DNA from: CAXQZU01 sp964228555
GTDB taxonomy: Bacteria > Planctomycetota > PLA2 > JAEUHO01
Reading direction: 5' to 3'
NCBI GenBank assembly: GCA_964228555.1
Contig: CAXQZU010000040.1
Coordinates: 62,001-126,000 of the forward strand
DNA length: 64,000 bases
Part shown: piece after piece, positions 7,885-15,490 of the stretch
Position numbering within the stretch: position 1 is the first letter of the stretch
Layout of the letters: each line of letters opens with the position of its first letter
The notes under the pieces: generated by a model
The model's input: only the letters and a program-made list of their open reading frames with translations
Told to the model about the DNA's origin: nothing
Databases searched by the model: none
Program-made: the position numbers and the translations under genes

Positions 7885-8517
7885 ATGCCTCGCCTGCGCC
7901 TCGCCCTGCTCGCCGCCCTGCTCGTCCCCAGCCTCGCGCTGGCCGGCGCCATGCGCCTGCTGGCCGAGGACCTCGACGTGCCTGGCCTCTTCGACTCGGC
8001 CAAGGCGGCCTTCGGCGAGAAGCGCTACGGCAAGGCCTGGAGCGACCTGCAGCTGGTGCTGGCCGAGGTGGCCCGCTTCCGTGCGGAGGCGCTCAAGGAG
8101 GTCATGCCCAAGGCTCCCGCCGGCTGGACCGCCGAGGACGCCGAGGCCGGCAACGCAGGGGGCTGGGCATGGGTGTCGCTGGGCACGCAGGTGACGCGTC
8201 GCTACACGAAGGGCGAGAGCAGCTCGGTGGAGGTGCAGCTCACGGCCGACGCGCCGGCCATGCTGCTCACGGGCCTCACGATGTTCCTGACCAATCCCGC
8301 GATGGTGCCTTCCGGCTCGAAGATCGTGATGATCAAGGGCCGCCGCGCCCTGCTGGAGTACGACAAGGAAGGTCGCTCGGGCAACCTGCAGGTGCTGCTC
8401 AACGCGCCCAACGCCTTCCTGCGCATCCAGGGCAACGATGTCGCCGCCAGCGAGCTGGGCGAGGCCTTCCCCGCCGCCATCGACCTCGACGCCCTCGAGA
8501 AGGCCATCACGAACTGA
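7885..8517 (+). CDS. Exported protein of unknown function
   Basis: A 210-residue protein with a clear Sec signal (MPRLRLALLAALLVPSLALAG, cleavage near residue 21). The mature part begins with a helical, Lys/Glu-containing segment (about 25-80). It continues into a predicted beta-rich domain with VTRRYTKGESSSVEVQLTA and a hydrophobic turn near LLTGLTMFLTNPAMV. It has no Cys in the mature part and no lipobox, so it is probably periplasmic. I do not recognise the family. It stands alone between divergent and downstream genes; a weak terminator-like repeat follows. Confidence 0.75.
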   Translation: MPRLRLALLAALLVPSLALAGAMRLLAEDLDVPGLFDSAKAAFGEKRYGKAWSDLQLVLAEVARFRAEALKEVMPKAPAGWTAEDAEAGNAGGWAWVSLGTQVTRRYTKGESSSVEVQLTADAPAMLLTGLTMFLTNPAMVPSGSKIVMIKGRRALLEYDKEGRSGNLQVLLNAPNAFLRIQGNDVAASELGEAFPAAIDLDALEKAITN

Positions 8518-8596
8518 GCGCGCGCACCGAACCCCGCCCTGCGGGCCTCCCCCATCCGGCGCTGCGCCCGGCGTGCCCCGCCCGCCGCGCGACGGC

Positions 8597-8602
8597 TAGC
8601 GT
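8597..8602 (+). promoter_or_regulatory. -10 element for a leaderless mRNA (SDR-DUF2867 gene)
   Basis: TAGCGT ends exactly six bases before the ATG at 8609, so transcription from the usual +7 position would start on the A of the start codon. Confidence 0.5.
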
Positions 8603-8608
8603 GAGGGC

Positions 8609-10099
8609 ATGACGACCTCTCGCACGGTGCTGGTGACGGGTGCCACGGGCTACGTGGGCGGGCGCCTCGTGCCGCGCCTGCTCGAGGCCGGCTGGCGCGT
8701 GCGCGTGCTGGCGCGCGACCCCGCCCGGCTGGAGGGACGCCCGTGGCGCCCGCAGGTGGAGGTGGTGCGGGGCGACGTGCTCGACCCGGCCACGCTGCCG
8801 TCCGCCATGGCCGGCGTCGAGGCCGCGGCCTACCTCGTGCACAGCATGCGTGGCGGCGAGGGCTTCGAGCAACGCGACCTGGACGCGGCGCGCGCCTTCG
8901 GCCGTGCGGCCGCGGCCGCGGGCGTGCGGCGCATCATCTACCTGGGCGGCCTGGGCGACCCGGCCAGCGACCTCTCCCACCACCTGCGCTCGCGCCAGGA
9001 GAGCGGCGCGGCGCTGCGCGAGGCCGGCGTGCCCGTCACCGAGCTGCGCGCCGGCGTCATCGTCGGCTCGGGCAGCATCTCCTTCGAGATCGTGCGCTAC
9101 CTCACGGAGCGCCTGCCCGTGATGATCTGCCCCTCGTGGGTGGCCACGCGCGCCCAGCCCATCGCCATCCGCGACGTGCTGGCCTACCTCGTGGCGGCGC
9201 TGGCCGGCGGCCCCAGCGAGGGGCGCACCGTGGAGGTGGGCGGCGCCGACGTGCTCACCTACGGCGAGATGATGCGCGGCTATGCGCGGGCCCGCGGCCT
9301 GCGCCGCTGGCTGGTCTCGGTGCCCGTGCTCACGCCGCGCCTCTCGTCCTACTGGGTGCACTGGGTCACGCCCATCCCGGCCGACATCGTGCGGCCGCTC
9401 ATCGAGGGCCTGCGCAACGAGGTGGTCGTGCGCGACGGCGGGCTGGCCCGCCAGCTGTTCCCCGAGGTGGTGCCGCTGGCCTACGACGAGGCGCTGCGCC
9501 TGGCGCTGGCGCGGCTGGAGGCCGCCAGCGTCGAGACCTCGTGGAGCGACCCGCTGGCGGCCAGCCGGGCTGACCGCCCGCCGGTGCAGCTCGCCGTGCG
9601 CGAGGGCTTGGTGTTCGAGCGCCGCGAGGCGCATGCCGCCGCGCCGGCCGGGCACCTCTTCGCCACGGTCGAGGGCATCGGCGGCGCGCGCGGCTGGCCC
9701 AGCTGGAACCTCGCCTGGCGCGTGCGCGGGATGCTCGACCGGCTGGTGGGCGGCGTGGGCCTGCGTCGCGGGCGGCGCGACCCGGACCGCCTGCGCACGG
9801 GCGACGCGCTGGACTTCTGGCGCGTGGAGCACCTCGAGCCGGGCCGCTGCCTGCGCCTGCGGGCCGAGATGAAGGTGCCGGGCGAGGCCTGGCTGGAGTT
9901 CGAGGTCCGGCCCGAGGCCGACGGCGGCAGCCGCCTCGTCCAGACGGCGATCTTCGCGCCGCGCGGGCTGTGGGGCCACGTCTACTGGAACATCCTCTAC
10001 CCGCTGCACGGGCCCATCTTCGGCAGCATGGTGCGCCGCCTGGCGGCCGCGGCCGAGGCGCGCGCACGTGCCGCGGGCCCCGGGCCGGGGCCCGCGTAG
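8609..10099 (+). CDS. SDR-type NAD(P)-binding protein with C-terminal DUF2867 domain
   Basis: A 496-residue protein. Residues 6-20 hold the Rossmann motif VTGATGYVGG of NmrA/atypical short-chain dehydrogenases. The reductase-like domain runs to about 300 and lacks a clear YxxxK catalytic pair. From about residue 340 the protein matches the DUF2867 pattern (LDFWRVEHLEPGR, LEFEVRP, YPLHGPIF), a START-like ligand-binding fold. The same fusion is common in bacteria as a ubiquinone-like or epimerase-like oxidoreductase of unsettled substrate. It probably starts leaderless at ATG 8609. The next gene converges, 13 bases away. Confidence 0.85.
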   Translation: MTTSRTVLVTGATGYVGGRLVPRLLEAGWRVRVLARDPARLEGRPWRPQVEVVRGDVLDPATLPSAMAGVEAAAYLVHSMRGGEGFEQRDLDAARAFGRAAAAAGVRRIIYLGGLGDPASDLSHHLRSRQESGAALREAGVPVTELRAGVIVGSGSISFEIVRYLTERLPVMICPSWVATRAQPIAIRDVLAYLVAALAGGPSEGRTVEVGGADVLTYGEMMRGYARARGLRRWLVSVPVLTPRLSSYWVHWVTPIPADIVRPLIEGLRNEVVVRDGGLARQLFPEVVPLAYDEALRLALARLEAASVETSWSDPLAASRADRPPVQLAVREGLVFERREAHAAAPAGHLFATVEGIGGARGWPSWNLAWRVRGMLDRLVGGVGLRRGRRDPDRLRTGDALDFWRVEHLEPGRCLRLRAEMKVPGEAWLEFEVRPEADGGSRLVQTAIFAPRGLWGHVYWNILYPLHGPIFGSMVRRLAAAAEARARAAGPGPGPA

Positions 10100-10112
10100 G
10101 CGACGGCCCTCC

Positions 10113-11570
10113 TCAGCGGGAGATCAGGTCCACGCGGCCGTCCTCGCTCACCACCACGGCGAGGCAGCGCTGCTCGGTGGAGTGCACGTAGCGCAGCGCG
10201 GAGTTGTAGCGCGCCCCGCGCGCGGGGTCCCCGATGCGGTGCGAGACGCCGTCAAGGATCACGCCGACGGCGAAGCAGGTGGCATCCAGGCCCACCAGCA
10301 CGGCGCCGTCCATGCTGCTCACGGCGCGCAGCGTCTCGGCGTCCAGCGGCGCCGGCGTGACAGGCATGCCCTGGAAGGCCAGGCGCTCGGCCTCGTTGCG
10401 CGCGTCGCGCGAGATCAGCAGGATCGTGCCCTTGGGCTGCTCGCTGGCCGCACGCGCCAGGCGCAGCAGGACCTGCAGGTCCTCCTCGTCCACGAGGCCG
10501 AACGCGCGCGTCATCCATGCCAGGAAGCGCTGCTCGCTGAACGCATCCCGCACCAGGCGGGGACGGCCGTAGGTGACGCGCATCAGGCGGCGCAGGCCAC
10601 GTGCCATCTCCCAGGTGGAGTGATCCTCGAAGGTGATCACGAACAGGCTCTCGCCGGCCAGCGAGCGCGTGATGTCCAGCGTGCCCAGCGCATGCACGTG
10701 CGATCCGTCGCTGAGCAGCGACACGCCCTGCCGGCAGGTGACGAGCAGCTTGCGCACCACGGGCACGTCGTGCAGCCGCACCGGCGCGGCCAGCACCATG
10801 CGCCGCTGCAGGCCGGGATGGCCGGGCCGCGCCACGATGATGCGGCCGCGCGTGCCCCGCCCCTCGTGCGGCATCCCGGCCAGCGTGGTGCAGGTCTGGA
10901 ACAGCCCGCGCAGGTCGAGGTCCTGGCCGGCGCCCAGCGCCGGACGGTCGGCAAGGCGACGACCGGCGCTGGCCAGCACCTCCTCCGGGTCGTGGTCCAG
11001 CAGGGGCTCGCTGCCCCGCTCTGCCGAGTCCAGCACCGCCGCCGAGAAGCGCCGCAGCAGGTCGTGGGTGACCGCATCCAGCAGGGAGGTGGGCCGCCGC
11101 TCGCGCCGGTCCAGATCGCCATCCTGCAGGCTGTCGTAGGCGCTCCACGCGGCACGCGCCACGCGCACGATGGGCAGCAGCGCCCCGCCCTCCACGCTGC
11201 GGCCCTCGCCTGCGAACCACGACCACTCGCCGGCCGGCTCGTGGGCGGCGAGCACCTGCTGCAGGCCGTGACGCCACGCCTCCAGCACGCGGGCGCGCGC
11301 GCCGGAGGGCGAGGGAGTCGCATCGGCAGGCTGGGCGGCGCGGGCACGTTCCACCTGCGGGAGCAGGGCGCTGGGCAGGGCCAGCGCCGCGGGCTCGAAG
11401 GCCGCGGCACGCAGGCCGGCCACGCCGCCGGTGGCCTCCAGCCGCAGCACGCCGACCTGCGGGTTGAGCGTGCGGTCCAGCCCGTCGTAGGTGGCCTGCG
11501 CCAGGGCCTGCGCGGCGGCCACGAAGCGCGCCCCGTGGGGCCATGCAGGGAGGGAGGTGGGCGCGCTCAT
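10113..11570 (-). CDS. Diadenylate cyclase-like (DisA_N/DAC domain) protein
   Basis: A 485-residue soluble protein whose last 70 residues match the DAC domain that makes c-di-AMP from two ATP. The DGA motif is at 421-423 and the terminal strand has VVVSEDGRVDL. The second catalytic motif, normally GTRHRAA, reads GARYNSA (RYN at 454-456), so activity cannot be assumed. The first 350 residues have no membrane segment and may be one of the probable sensor domains that precede DAC domains. ATG 11570 is the first start that does not run into the antisense of the next gene. The gene lies 74 bases after a KefB-type antiporter, a family whose C-terminal RCK domain is a known c-di-AMP receptor type. 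Confidence 0.8.
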   Translation of the reverse strand: MSAPTSLPAWPHGARFVAAAQALAQATYDGLDRTLNPQVGVLRLEATGGVAGLRAAAFEPAALALPSALLPQVERARAAQPADATPSPSGARARVLEAWRHGLQQVLAAHEPAGEWSWFAGEGRSVEGGALLPIVRVARAAWSAYDSLQDGDLDRRERRPTSLLDAVTHDLLRRFSAAVLDSAERGSEPLLDHDPEEVLASAGRRLADRPALGAGQDLDLRGLFQTCTTLAGMPHEGRGTRGRIIVARPGHPGLQRRMVLAAPVRLHDVPVVRKLLVTCRQGVSLLSDGSHVHALGTLDITRSLAGESLFVITFEDHSTWEMARGLRRLMRVTYGRPRLVRDAFSEQRFLAWMTRAFGLVDEEDLQVLLRLARAASEQPKGTILLISRDARNEAERLAFQGMPVTPAPLDAETLRAVSSMDGAVLVGLDATCFAVGVILDGVSHRIGDPARGARYNSALRYVHSTEQRCLAVVVSEDGRVDLISR

Positions 11571-11592
11571 GGGGTCACGGGGCCGGCGCGCG

Positions 11593-11598
11593 ACTCTA
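11593..11598 (-). promoter_or_regulatory. -10 element of the DAC-domain gene
   Basis: TAGAGT on the minus strand lies 22 bases before the ATG at 11570. It suggests the gene can be transcribed independently of the upstream antiporter gene. Confidence 0.4.
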
Positions 11599-11644
11599 CC
11601 GTCCGGCGCGGCGCAGGCACAGGCGTCGCTCGCGGCCCGGGGCA

Positions 11645-13612
11645 TCACGCGTGCGCGCCGGGCTCCAGCACCATCGCCCGCACGGCGAGGATGGCCTCGG
11701 GCGTGCCCATCACGGCCAGCCGGTCGCCCACCGCCAGCGGCACCTCGGGATCCGGGCTTGCCCGCGTGCTGCCGTCGCGGGTGTGCGCGATCACCATCGC
11801 CCCCGTGCGCTGGCGCACGTCCAGCGCCCGCAGCGAACGGCCCACCACGGCGCTGCCGGGCGCCACGACCAGCGTGCTCACGTCGGCCTCGGCCAGCAGG
11901 GCGTCGAGGTCCTCGGCCGGCGCGGGCGGCAGCGCCCCGTCCAGCAGCGCCGCGTAGCGCTCGCGCCGGATGCGCGCCTTCTCGCGCGCCACGAGGCGGT
12001 CGCTGATGCCGTAGGCCGCCAGCGCCCGGCCAGCCAGCTCCAGCGAGGTCTCGAACTCCTCGCTCACCACGTCCTGCGCCCCCAGCGCGCGCAGCGCATC
12101 CACCTCGGCCAGCAGGCGCGTGCGCACCGCGATGTAGAGGTCGGGCCGCAGCTTGCGCGCCACCGCCACGATCTGGCGGGCTGCAGCCGGGTCGGGGATG
12201 GCGATCACCAGGGCACGCGCATGCTCGATGGCCATGTGGCGCAGCATGCCCTCTTGCGTGGCGTCGCCGTAGGCGGCGTGGGGCACGAGGCCCTTGACCT
12301 CGCGCACCGTGGCGGGGTTGAGGTCGATCACGGCATGGGGCACGCGGTGCCGCAACAGCACGCGCCCGACGTTGCGCCCGGTGACGCCGTAGCCCACGAG
12401 CACCACGTGGTCGTCCAGCGGCGGCAGGGCAGCCCCCGCCGGGCCGGCAGACGGCGCGCGCAGGCCCCGGCGGTCCGCCAGCGCCGAGAGGGCCCGCACC
12501 AGGCCGGGTGACAGCGCCATGGAGAGCACGGCCACGCTCACGAACTGCGCCTGCAGCACCTCGGGGAACAGGCCGTGCTGCGCCCCCGCCGCCGCCAGCA
12601 CGAAGGAGAACTCGCCCACCTGCGCGACGCCGGCCGAGCCCAGCACCATCCCGCGCGGTCCCAGCCGCAGGGCCAGCGCCGGCAGCGCACCCGTGAACAG
12701 CTTGAGCGCCACGGCGCCCACCACGAGCCCCAACGACAGCAGCGGCGACTGTGCCCACGCGGCTGGGTCCACCATCATGCCCACCGAGGCGAAGAACAGG
12801 CTGCCGAGCGCGTCCTTGAGCGGCGTGATCTCGCTCAAGGCCTGGTGCGCGTACGGGCTGCCCGCCAGCACGATGCCGGCCAGGAAGGCGCCCAGCGGCG
12901 CCGAGCCGGCCACGAGGCCGCACAGCCACGCGGTGCCCAGCGCCCCCACGAGCGTGGCCAGCGTGAACGCCTCGCGGCTGCGGGTGCGCACGACCCGCTC
13001 GAGGAACCACGGCACGAGGTAGCGCGCTGCGAGGGCCAGGCCCGCCAGCTGCAGCGCCGTCAGCGCCAGCGCCCCCCACGCAGCACCGGTCTCGCTGGCC
13101 GTGCCGGCCCACAGCGGCAGGAACAGGATGGCGGGCACCACGCTCAGGTCCTGCGCGATCGACACGCCCAGCCCGAAGCGACCGTGCGGGGCCCCCACCT
13201 CGCCGCGATCGGTGAGCACGCGCAACAGCACGGTGGTGCTGGTCTGCGCCACCATGTAGCCGAGGAACGTGGCCTGCCCCAGCGTGAGGCCCATGGCCCG
13301 CGCGGGCACGGCCACCAGCGCCACCGTGAGCAGCACCTGCAGGCCGCCGCCCAGCAGCACGTACGAGCGCAGCCGCAGCAGGTCCCCGACCGAGAACTGC
13401 AGGCCCACCGTGAACAGCAGGAACACCACGCCGATCTCGCCCAGCTGGCGGCTGGCATCCTGCGAGGCGATCAGCGCCGTCCCGTGGGGCCCCACGAGCA
13501 GCCCGGCCAGCAGGAAGCAGACCACGGAGGGGACGCGCAGCCGGCCCAGCAGCCCCACGGCAACCAGCGACGCCGCCATCACGATCACGATGTCGCGCAG
13601 CAGGCTGTCCAT
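11645..13612 (-). CDS. CPA2-family monovalent cation:proton antiporter with RCK domains (KefB/RosB type)
   Basis: A 655-residue inner-membrane protein. Residues 1-380 form the roughly 12-helix Na+/H+ exchanger core (GLLVGPHG, GVVFLLFTVGLQFS). A TrkA_N nucleotide-binding domain starts at 401 (VVLVGYGVTGRNVG, Rossmann glycines). A TrkA_C domain covers about 565-650 (LDVRQRTGAMVIAHTRDG). It probably exports K+ or Na+ in exchange for protons. TrkA_C domains often bind c-di-AMP, and the next gene encodes a DAC-domain protein, so nucleotide control is plausible. It is divergent from the MFS gene across a 38-base gap. Confidence 0.9.
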   Translation of the reverse strand: MDSLLRDIVIVMAASLVAVGLLGRLRVPSVVCFLLAGLLVGPHGTALIASQDASRQLGEIGVVFLLFTVGLQFSVGDLLRLRSYVLLGGGLQVLLTVALVAVPARAMGLTLGQATFLGYMVAQTSTTVLLRVLTDRGEVGAPHGRFGLGVSIAQDLSVVPAILFLPLWAGTASETGAAWGALALTALQLAGLALAARYLVPWFLERVVRTRSREAFTLATLVGALGTAWLCGLVAGSAPLGAFLAGIVLAGSPYAHQALSEITPLKDALGSLFFASVGMMVDPAAWAQSPLLSLGLVVGAVALKLFTGALPALALRLGPRGMVLGSAGVAQVGEFSFVLAAAGAQHGLFPEVLQAQFVSVAVLSMALSPGLVRALSALADRRGLRAPSAGPAGAALPPLDDHVVLVGYGVTGRNVGRVLLRHRVPHAVIDLNPATVREVKGLVPHAAYGDATQEGMLRHMAIEHARALVIAIPDPAAARQIVAVARKLRPDLYIAVRTRLLAEVDALRALGAQDVVSEEFETSLELAGRALAAYGISDRLVAREKARIRRERYAALLDGALPPAPAEDLDALLAEADVSTLVVAPGSAVVGRSLRALDVRQRTGAMVIAHTRDGSTRASPDPEVPLAVGDRLAVMGTPEAILAVRAMVLEPGAHA

Positions 13613-13634
13613 GCACGCCCTCGGGGATGGCGGG

Positions 13635-13642
13635 GGTATACC
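13635..13642. promoter_or_regulatory. Palindromic -10 shared by divergent antiporter and MFS genes
   Basis: The palindrome GGTATACC provides TATACC on both strands. It lies 9 bases before the MFS ATG (13651) and 23 bases before the antiporter ATG (13612). With only 38 bases between the genes, RNA polymerase could bind in one direction at a time. Confidence 0.45.
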
Positions 13643-13650
13643 ACGCTTGC

Positions 13651-14940
13651 ATGGGTCGCCATGACCGCGAGCACGACCTGGCGTGGCTGTCAGCAGCGGC
13701 CCTGTGCCGCAGCACGGGCGTGGGGCTCTCGGGCGTGCTGGTGCTGCTGGTGCTGGTTCGCTGCGGGCATGACGCGGGCGAGGCCACGCAGGTGCTGGCC
13801 TGCGGCCTGCTCGGGGGCGCGGCGGGACTGCTGCTCGTGACGCGCGGCGCGCCGCGCTGGGGCCGCCGCCGCACGCTGCAGGTGCTGTCGCTGGCCCAGG
13901 CGCTGGGCGGCGGCCTGCTGGCGCTGGTGGCGCCGAGCCTGCCGCTGGCCGCGCTGGCCTCGTTCCTCGGCATGGTCAACGGCATGGGCCGCGACCGCGG
14001 CGCCGCGCTGGCGCTGGAGCAGGCCGTGCTGCCGTCCACGGCCCCGGAGGCGCGGCGCACGCATGCCTTCGCGCGCTACCACGTCGTGCTGGACGCCGGC
14101 CACGCGCTGGGCGCGCTGCTGGCCGGCCTGCCGCTGCTGCTGGCGCCGTGGCTGGAGTCCGCCACGGCCGAGCGCGCGACGCTGGCGCTGCTGCTGCCGC
14201 TGGGCCTGCTGTCCTTCGCCTGCCACCGGCGGCTGGGACCCGGCGCGGAGGACGGCGAGCAGGCGCGGCCGCCCCCGCTCGCGCCCGCATCGCGGCGCGT
14301 GCTGGCGCGCCTGTGCGCGCTCTCGGCCCTCGACAGCCTCGGGGGCGGCTTCCTGCCCAACGCCCTGCTGGCGCTGTGGTTCTCGTCGCGCTTCGGGCTT
14401 GAGCCTGCCGCGCTGGGCGTGCTCTTCGCGCTGGGCCGCGTGGCCAACGCGCTCTCCTACCCGCTGGCGGCGCACCTCGCGGCGCGCATCGGGCTGGTGC
14501 GCACGATGGTGTTCACGCACCTGCCCTCCAGCGCCCTGCTGCTGCTGCTGCCCGTGCTGCCCTCCACGGCCTGCGCCGTGGGCCTCTACCTGCTGCGCGA
14601 GCTGCTGGTCGAGATGGACCTGCCCACGCGCCAGTCCTTCGCGATGGCGGTGGTGGCACCCGCCGAGCGCACGCGTGCGGCAGCGGCCACCGGGCTGTGG
14701 CGCGCGCTGGGCTGGGCCGCGGGCGCGCTGGCCGCCGCGCACCTTGTGCCGCGCATGGGCCTGTCGGCCCCCCTGCTCGTGGGCGCCAGCGTCAAGATCG
14801 CCTACGACCTGCTGCTCTGGAGGGCCATGGGCAGGCTCCCCCTGCCCACCCACCCCGGGGAGGCGTCCCCGCCCACCCAGCCCGCAGGCCCGGGCCGGCC
14901 CGCGCACCCTGGGCGCCCGCCGCCCGGCCCGGCGTCCTAG
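13651..14940 (+). CDS. Major facilitator superfamily transporter
   Basis: A 429-residue, Leu/Ala-rich membrane protein with about 11-12 predicted helices. A charged loop APRWGRRRTLQV after helix 2 corresponds to the MFS motif A (G..aDr.Grr). A longer hydrophilic loop follows helix 6 (about residues 190-215). The C-terminus ends in a 35-residue Pro/Gly tail. Substrate is unknown; the fold suggests a drug or metabolite exporter. ATG 13651 is preferred over 13627 because it leaves room for the shared TATACC element. No specificity motif is recognisable. Confidence 0.8.
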   Translation: MGRHDREHDLAWLSAAALCRSTGVGLSGVLVLLVLVRCGHDAGEATQVLACGLLGGAAGLLLVTRGAPRWGRRRTLQVLSLAQALGGGLLALVAPSLPLAALASFLGMVNGMGRDRGAALALEQAVLPSTAPEARRTHAFARYHVVLDAGHALGALLAGLPLLLAPWLESATAERATLALLLPLGLLSFACHRRLGPGAEDGEQARPPPLAPASRRVLARLCALSALDSLGGGFLPNALLALWFSSRFGLEPAALGVLFALGRVANALSYPLAAHLAARIGLVRTMVFTHLPSSALLLLLPVLPSTACAVGLYLLRELLVEMDLPTRQSFAMAVVAPAERTRAAAATGLWRALGWAAGALAAAHLVPRMGLSAPLLVGASVKIAYDLLLWRAMGRLPLPTHPGEASPPTQPAGPGRPAHPGRPPPGPAS

Positions 14941-14963
14941 GCGGCCCCGGCAAGGTGGGCCGC
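14941..14963 (+). terminator. Hairpin directly after the MFS stop codon
   Basis: A 7-bp stem (14941-14947 with 14957-14963) and a 9-base loop begin on the base after TAG. There is no T-tract. It separates the MFS gene from the SUF operon promoter. Confidence 0.35.
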
Positions 14964-14994
14964 GCCAGCACCCCCGAATCTGGTCGCCGCCGGC

Positions 14995-15023
14995 GGAATG
15001 TGGACTACGGTCGTCCTCATTCC
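14995..15023 (+). promoter_or_regulatory. SUF operon promoter with operator-like dyad
   Basis: A near-perfect inverted repeat has arms 14995-15005 and 15013-15023 that match at 10 of 11 positions (GGAATG...CATTCC). The 7-base centre contains TACGGT (15006-15011), a TANNNT -10 element. ATG of the Rrf2 regulator lies 27 bases after that hexamer. A dyad placed over the -10 of a gene for an Fe-S-sensing repressor is the expected layout for autorepression. Confidence 0.6.
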
Positions 15024-15037
15024 CCCGGGCCCCGGCC

Positions 15038-15487
15038 ATGCTGCGCATCACCCGCCAGACCGACTACGGAATCGTTCTGCTGGCCCGCTTCGCCAGCCTG
15101 CCGGCCGGCACCGTGCGCAACGCCAAGGAACTGGCCGCCGAGGAGGGCCTGCCGGCCCCGATGGCCAGCAAGATCCTCAAGGCCCTGGGCCGCCACGGCC
15201 TGCTGCGCTCCCACCGCGGAGCCAGCGGCGGCTACAGCCTCTCCCGCCCGCCGCACAGCATCAGCGTGGCCGAGATCATCACGGCCCTCGAGGGCCCCAT
15301 CGCGATGACCGAGTGCCTCGGCGCGCAGGCGCGCGCGTGCGCCCTGAGCGCCTCCTGTCCGACGCGTCCCAACTGGGCGCGCATCAACACCGCCATCGCC
15401 GGCGCCCTGTCCGACGTGCACCTCTCCGACATGCTGCCCAGCCCGGTCCACCATGCCGCGCACGGCGCGCGCACCCAGGAGGCCTAG
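15038..15487 (+). CDS. Rrf2-family SUF operon regulator (SufR/IscR-like)
   Basis: A 149-residue winged-helix repressor. LRITRQTDYGIVLLARF opens the Rrf2 fold, and the wing region has SHRGASGGYSLSRP. Three cysteines (C-x7-C-x5-C, about residues 94-108: ECLGAQARACALSASC) are placed to hold a [2Fe-2S] cluster, as in IscR. It would sense cluster status and control the sufBCDSUT genes that follow 3 bases later. Spacing of the first two Cys is longer than in IscR (C-x5-C-x5-C), matching the proteobacterial SUF-regulator subtype as I remember it. A 29-bp dyad overlaps its -10. Confidence 0.92.
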   Translation: MLRITRQTDYGIVLLARFASLPAGTVRNAKELAAEEGLPAPMASKILKALGRHGLLRSHRGASGGYSLSRPPHSISVAEIITALEGPIAMTECLGAQARACALSASCPTRPNWARINTAIAGALSDVHLSDMLPSPVHHAAHGARTQEA

Positions 15488-15490
15488 CCC

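Noticed and set aside
10113..14060. Open frame of 1315 codons through the DAC gene, the antiporter and beyond
   Set aside because: Only the first 485 codons match a family; the rest is antisense or out of frame to the antiporter and reads as Arg/Ala/Gly-rich noise.
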